64,000 nt of DNA from Pseudoxanthomonas japonensis. GTDB lineage: Bacteria > Pseudomonadota > Gammaproteobacteria > Xanthomonadales > Xanthomonadaceae. The notes beneath the pieces were generated by a model, which saw nothing but the letters and a program-made list of their open reading frames with translations, had not been told where the DNA came from and did not search any database. This document shows, piece after piece, positions 61,316 to 64,000 of the stretch. Each line of letters opens with the position of its first letter. Within the stretch, counting starts at the first letter, position 1. The stretch spans positions 232,381-296,380 of the forward strand of contig NZ_PDWW01000002.1 in the NCBI RefSeq assembly GCF_010093445.1, read 5' to 3'. The position numbers were made by a program, and so were the translations under genes.

Positions 61316-62563
61316 ATGTTCAAACCCATCCCTGTCGCCATCGGCCTGCGCTATCTCCGCGCCAAGCGCCGCAACGGTTTCATCTCCTTCATCTCGCTGG
61401 CCTCGGTCGTCGGCATCGCGCTGGGCGTGATGATCCTGATCACCACGCTGTCGGTGATGAGCGGCTTCCAGCGCGAGATCCGCGACCGCCTGCTGCAGGC
61501 CACCGCGCACGCCACGGTGATGGGCGCAGGCGAGGCGATGCACGACTGGCCACATGCCACGAAGATCGCCATGGACGATCCGCGTGTCGCCGGCGCCGCA
61601 CCCTTCATCCACGTGCAGGCCATGCTGACCGGCAATGCCGATCCGCAGGGCGCGCTGGTGACGGGCATCCTGCCGGGCGAGGAGCCGAAGGTCTCGGTGA
61701 TCGGCGACAAGATGAAGGCGGGCAAGCTGGATTCGCTGCAGCCGGGCGAGTTCCACATCCTGCTCGGGCAGGAACTGGCCGCCTGGTTGCGGGTCGGCGT
61801 CGGCGACAGCGTCGTCGTCACCGCCGGCGATTTCCAGGGCACGCCGATGGGCGCGATGCCCAAGATCAAGCGCTTCACTGTCAGCGGCATCTTCTCGGTC
61901 GGCCACAACGACGTCGACCGCAACCTGGCGCTGGTCCACATGGGCGACCTGCAGCGCGTGCTGCGGATGGGCGAGGGCGTCACCGGAGTGCGCCTGAAGC
62001 TGCACGACATGTACCAGTCCTGGGACGTGGCGCGCGATCTGGCGCTGCGGCTTCAAGGTCCGTACCGCATCAGCGACTGGACCAGCGAGAACGCCAACCT
62101 CTACCACTCGCTGAAGATGGAAAAGACGGTGATGGGCATCCTGCTGTCCTTCATCATCCTGATGGGCGCGTTCTCGCTGGTGAACTCGCAGGTCATGCTG
62201 GTCACCGACAAGCAGGCCGACATCGCCATCCTGCGCACGCTGGGCCTGACGCCGCGCGGCGTGATGCAGGTCTTCATGGTGCAGGGCGTGCTGATCGGCG
62301 TGATGGGCACCGTGATGGGTGTGATCGGCGGCATCCTGCTGACCATCAACCTCGAGTACATCCTCGCGGCCATCGAGGCCGTGTTCAAGGTGACGCTGCT
62401 GCCGCCGGACGTGTACTACATCACCGGCTTGCCCTACGAACTGAGCGGCAGCGAAGTCGTGGTGATCGCCGCCGTGGCGCTGACGATGAGTTTCCTGGCC
62501 ACGTTGTACCCGGCGTGGCGCGCTGCCCGCACCCAGCCCGCGGAGGCGCTGCGCTATGAATGA
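61316..62563 (+). CDS. lolC: lipoprotein-releasing system transmembrane protein LolC/LolE
   Basis: A 415-residue protein with an N-terminal helix, a large periplasmic domain (about 45-265) and three C-terminal helices, typical of the LolC/E half of the ABC transporter that frees lipoproteins from the inner membrane for LolA. The start [30 protein letters not shown] is conserved. It overlaps lolD by eight bp. Only one LolC/E gene is seen, so the second partner may lie elsewhere or this may be the single LolF-type protein. Confidence 0.9.
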   Translation: MFKPIPVAIGLRYLRAKRRNGFISFISLASVVGIALGVMILITTLSVMSGFQREIRDRLLQATAHATVMGAGEAMHDWPHATKIAMDDPRVAGAAPFIHVQAMLTGNADPQGALVTGILPGEEPKVSVIGDKMKAGKLDSLQPGEFHILLGQELAAWLRVGVGDSVVVTAGDFQGTPMGAMPKIKRFTVSGIFSVGHNDVDRNLALVHMGDLQRVLRMGEGVTGVRLKLHDMYQSWDVARDLALRLQGPYRISDWTSENANLYHSLKMEKTVMGILLSFIILMGAFSLVNSQVMLVTDKQADIAILRTLGLTPRGVMQVFMVQGVLIGVMGTVMGVIGGILLTINLEYILAAIEAVFKVTLLPPDVYYITGLPYELSGSEVVVIAAVALTMSFLATLYPAWRAARTQPAEALRYE

Positions 62564-63263
62564 GTCCATCCGGTCCGCCGTGGTCCACGCCGAGGCGCTG
62601 GGCAAGACCTACGCCGAAGGCACGCTGCGCACGCCGGTGTTCGATGGCCTGGAGCTCAACGTGCAGCCCGGCGAGACCGTGGCCATCGTCGGCGCGTCAG
62701 GCGCCGGCAAGAGCACGCTGCTGCATCTGCTCGGCGGGCTGGATACGCCGACCTCGGGTGAGGTATACGTCGCCGGGCAGAAGATGTCGTCGCTGTCCGA
62801 TGCCGCGCGCGGCCAGTTGCGCAACCGGTCGCTCGGTTTCGTCTACCAGTTCCATCACCTGCTGCCCGAATTCACCGCGCTGGAGAACGTCATGATGCCG
62901 GTGATGCTGGGTGGCGCCGGTGCGGATGCCGCATCGGCGAAGGCGAAGGCATTGCTGGAATCGGTCGGGCTTGGCCATCGCCTGGCGCACAAGCCCGGCG
63001 AGCTGTCCGGTGGCGAGCGCCAGCGTGCCGCAGTCGCACGCGCACTGGTCAATCAGCCAGCCTGCGTGCTGGGCGACGAACCGACCGGCAATCTGGACGA
63101 GAAGACCGCGGCCACCGTGTTCGACCTGATGCTGGATCTCAACCGCGCGCAGAAGACCAGCCTGGTGCTGGTGACCCACGATCGCCGACTGGCGCGCCGA
63201 CTGGATCGCGTGCTGGAACTCCACGAAGGCAAGCTGCGCGAACTGGCGCACGACGCGGTCTGA
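62556..63263 (+). CDS. lolD: lipoprotein-releasing system ATP-binding protein LolD
   Basis: A 235-residue ABC ATPase with Walker [18 protein letters not shown] (near 48-64), Q-loop [20 protein letters not shown], signature [16 protein letters not shown] and Walker [12 protein letters not shown], ending in [16 protein letters not shown]. The Q-loop and [10 protein letters not shown] segment are typical of LolD. It is the last core gene before an insertion sequence 30-50 bp downstream. Confidence 0.93.
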   Translation: MNESIRSAVVHAEALGKTYAEGTLRTPVFDGLELNVQPGETVAIVGASGAGKSTLLHLLGGLDTPTSGEVYVAGQKMSSLSDAARGQLRNRSLGFVYQFHHLLPEFTALENVMMPVMLGGAGADAASAKAKALLESVGLGHRLAHKPGELSGGERQRAAVARALVNQPACVLGDEPTGNLDEKTAATVFDLMLDLNRAQKTSLVLVTHDRRLARRLDRVLELHEGKLRELAHDAV

Positions 63264-63290
63264 GGCAGGCCACCGAGTCGGCGGGGCAGT

Positions 63291-64000
63291 TCCTACGAAA
63301 AAGTGGACACCGATTCTCTAGCGGCACTGCTCGAACTCCACCGGTGATCGATAGCCCAGCGCCGAGTGCAGGCGCTGGTGGTTGTAGAACTGGATGTAGT
63401 CGTTGATCGCCGAGCGGAGCGCGCGTTCACTGTCGAAGCGGTGGCGGTGATACATGTCCGACTTCATCGACTTGTTCCATGACTCCATGTGTGCGTTGTC
63501 GTTCATGCGACGCGGCCGGTTGACCGACTGCACCAGCCCGGACCGTCTCAGTCGCTGCCTGAAGTCGTTGGCCATGAACTCGATGCCGCGGTCACTGTGG
63601 AACAGCGTATCGCAGGCCGGCGTGCGTGTGCGCAGGGCGGCAGCCAGGGCGCGACGGGTCAGCGAGGCCGTGCGTTCGGACCCCAGCGACCAGCCCAGCA
63701 GGCGGCGGGAGTAGCGATCCATCACGGTGGCCAGATACCGCCATTGGCCGGCGACCTTGAGGTAGGTGACATCTCCGACCCACACCTGATCCTGTCGTTG
63801 GCAGGGCTGCTCGTGCGCGCGGCTCGGGACGCTGTCCAGAAACCGCGCCAAGCCGGGGCGACGGCGGTACAGACGGGCCGAACAGGCACGCACGCCTTCC
63901 TGCCGCATCAGCCTTTCGACCCGACGGCGTCCGATCGGCTCGCCCTGTCGCCGGAGGGCGGCATGCACCCGGGGACTGCCATAGGTCTGTCGGCTGGCCT
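63291..64000 (-). mobile_element. IS3-family insertion sequence, incomplete at the window edge
   Basis: The element contains the IS3-type orfB below and continues past the right edge. Its visible end lies between lolD and the orfB stop codon, probably within TCCTACGAAAAAGTGGACAC (63291-63310). The exact terminal inverted repeat and target duplication cannot be confirmed because the other end is outside the window. Confidence 0.7.
63318..64000 (-). CDS. IS3-family transposase (orfB), partial
   Basis: A DDE transposase of at least 227 residues, cut by the window edge; the frame is open to position 64000 ([19 protein letters not shown]). The catalytic acidic residues are in [15 protein letters not shown] and NAHMESWNK, followed by the IS3-type [19 protein letters not shown] tail. 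An orfA encoding the helix-turn-helix part, usually joined by frameshifting, would lie to the right. The stop codon at 63318 is intact. It looks recent because all core motifs are kept. Confidence 0.92.
   Translation of the reverse strand, partial: ASRQTYGSPRVHAALRRQGEPIGRRRVERLMRQEGVRACSARLYRRRPGLARFLDSVPSRAHEQPCQRQDQVWVGDVTYLKVAGQWRYLATVMDRYSRRLLGWSLGSERTASLTRRALAAALRTRTPACDTLFHSDRGIEFMANDFRQRLRRSGLVQSVNRPRRMNDNAHMESWNKSMKSDMYHRHRFDSERALRSAINDYIQFYNHQRLHSALGYRSPVEFEQCR

Overview
The window is about 64 kb of GC-rich chromosomal DNA from a gammaproteobacterium, most likely the Xanthomonadaceae (Lysobacteraceae), for example Pseudoxanthomonas, Stenotrophomonas or Lysobacter. The assignment is an inference from gene content: a full System I cytochrome c maturation operon in the order ccmABCDEFGHI, a fused alpha/beta 2-oxo acid dehydrogenase E1, a class I fumarase, many GC-rich repetitive extragenic palindromes, and sdhCDAB followed by sdhE, ygfX and lolCD. 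No genus is proven.

Layout. 1-6.5 kb: the end of an aldehyde dehydrogenase, an orphan beta-propeller sensor kinase, an outer-membrane barrel protein and a secreted M20 peptidase. 6.5-10 kb: an accessory stretch holding a striking 22-bp-periodic palindromic array, a small helical protein of an uncharacterised family with a hairpin in its leader and a strong terminator, then a lower-GC patch with an AbiJ-like HEPN protein and a one-TM protein. 10-21 kb: tRNA-Leu(CAA), cysteine dioxygenase, a MetX-family acyltransferase, an EEP-family hydrolase and the ccm operon, cut in two places by repetitive palindromes. 21-30 kb: a DUF3293 protein, a transaminase/omega-amidase pair, a hotdog thioesterase, a PQQ sugar dehydrogenase-like lipoprotein, an ABC exporter and a subtilase. 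29-38 kb: a two-gene RND pump, a LytS/LytTR two-component system, a TRIC-like channel, and an ECF41 sigma factor with its carboxymuconolactone decarboxylase partner and a recognisable self-promoter. 38-54 kb: fumarase, two glutathione transferases, a sterol-desaturase-like hydroxylase, ArsC, outer-membrane phospholipase A, a cold-shock protein, glycine-zipper proteins, a membrane-anchored cytochrome c'-like protein, TcdA, TatD, glutaryl-CoA dehydrogenase and the fused branched-chain 2-oxo acid dehydrogenase E1. 54-64 kb: a UbiH-family hydroxylase, YgfZ, the succinate dehydrogenase operon with its assembly factors, lolCD, and an IS3-family transposase running off the end.

Several groups work together. 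The ccm operon attaches heme to periplasmic c-type cytochromes, which could include the cytochrome c'-like protein at 45.1 kb. The sdh operon is preceded by an SDHAF4-like factor and followed by SdhE, so subunits and assembly factors lie in one transcription unit; YgfZ, which helps Fe-S enzymes, is divergent from it. LolCD belongs to lipoprotein export.

The most unusual signal is the array at 6757-7122. At least 15 consecutive 22-bp units stay in strict register, with conserved dyad half-sites (S-A-T and A-T-S) around a variable core. It lies immediately upstream of the small uncharacterised gene and is the best candidate here for an undescribed system.
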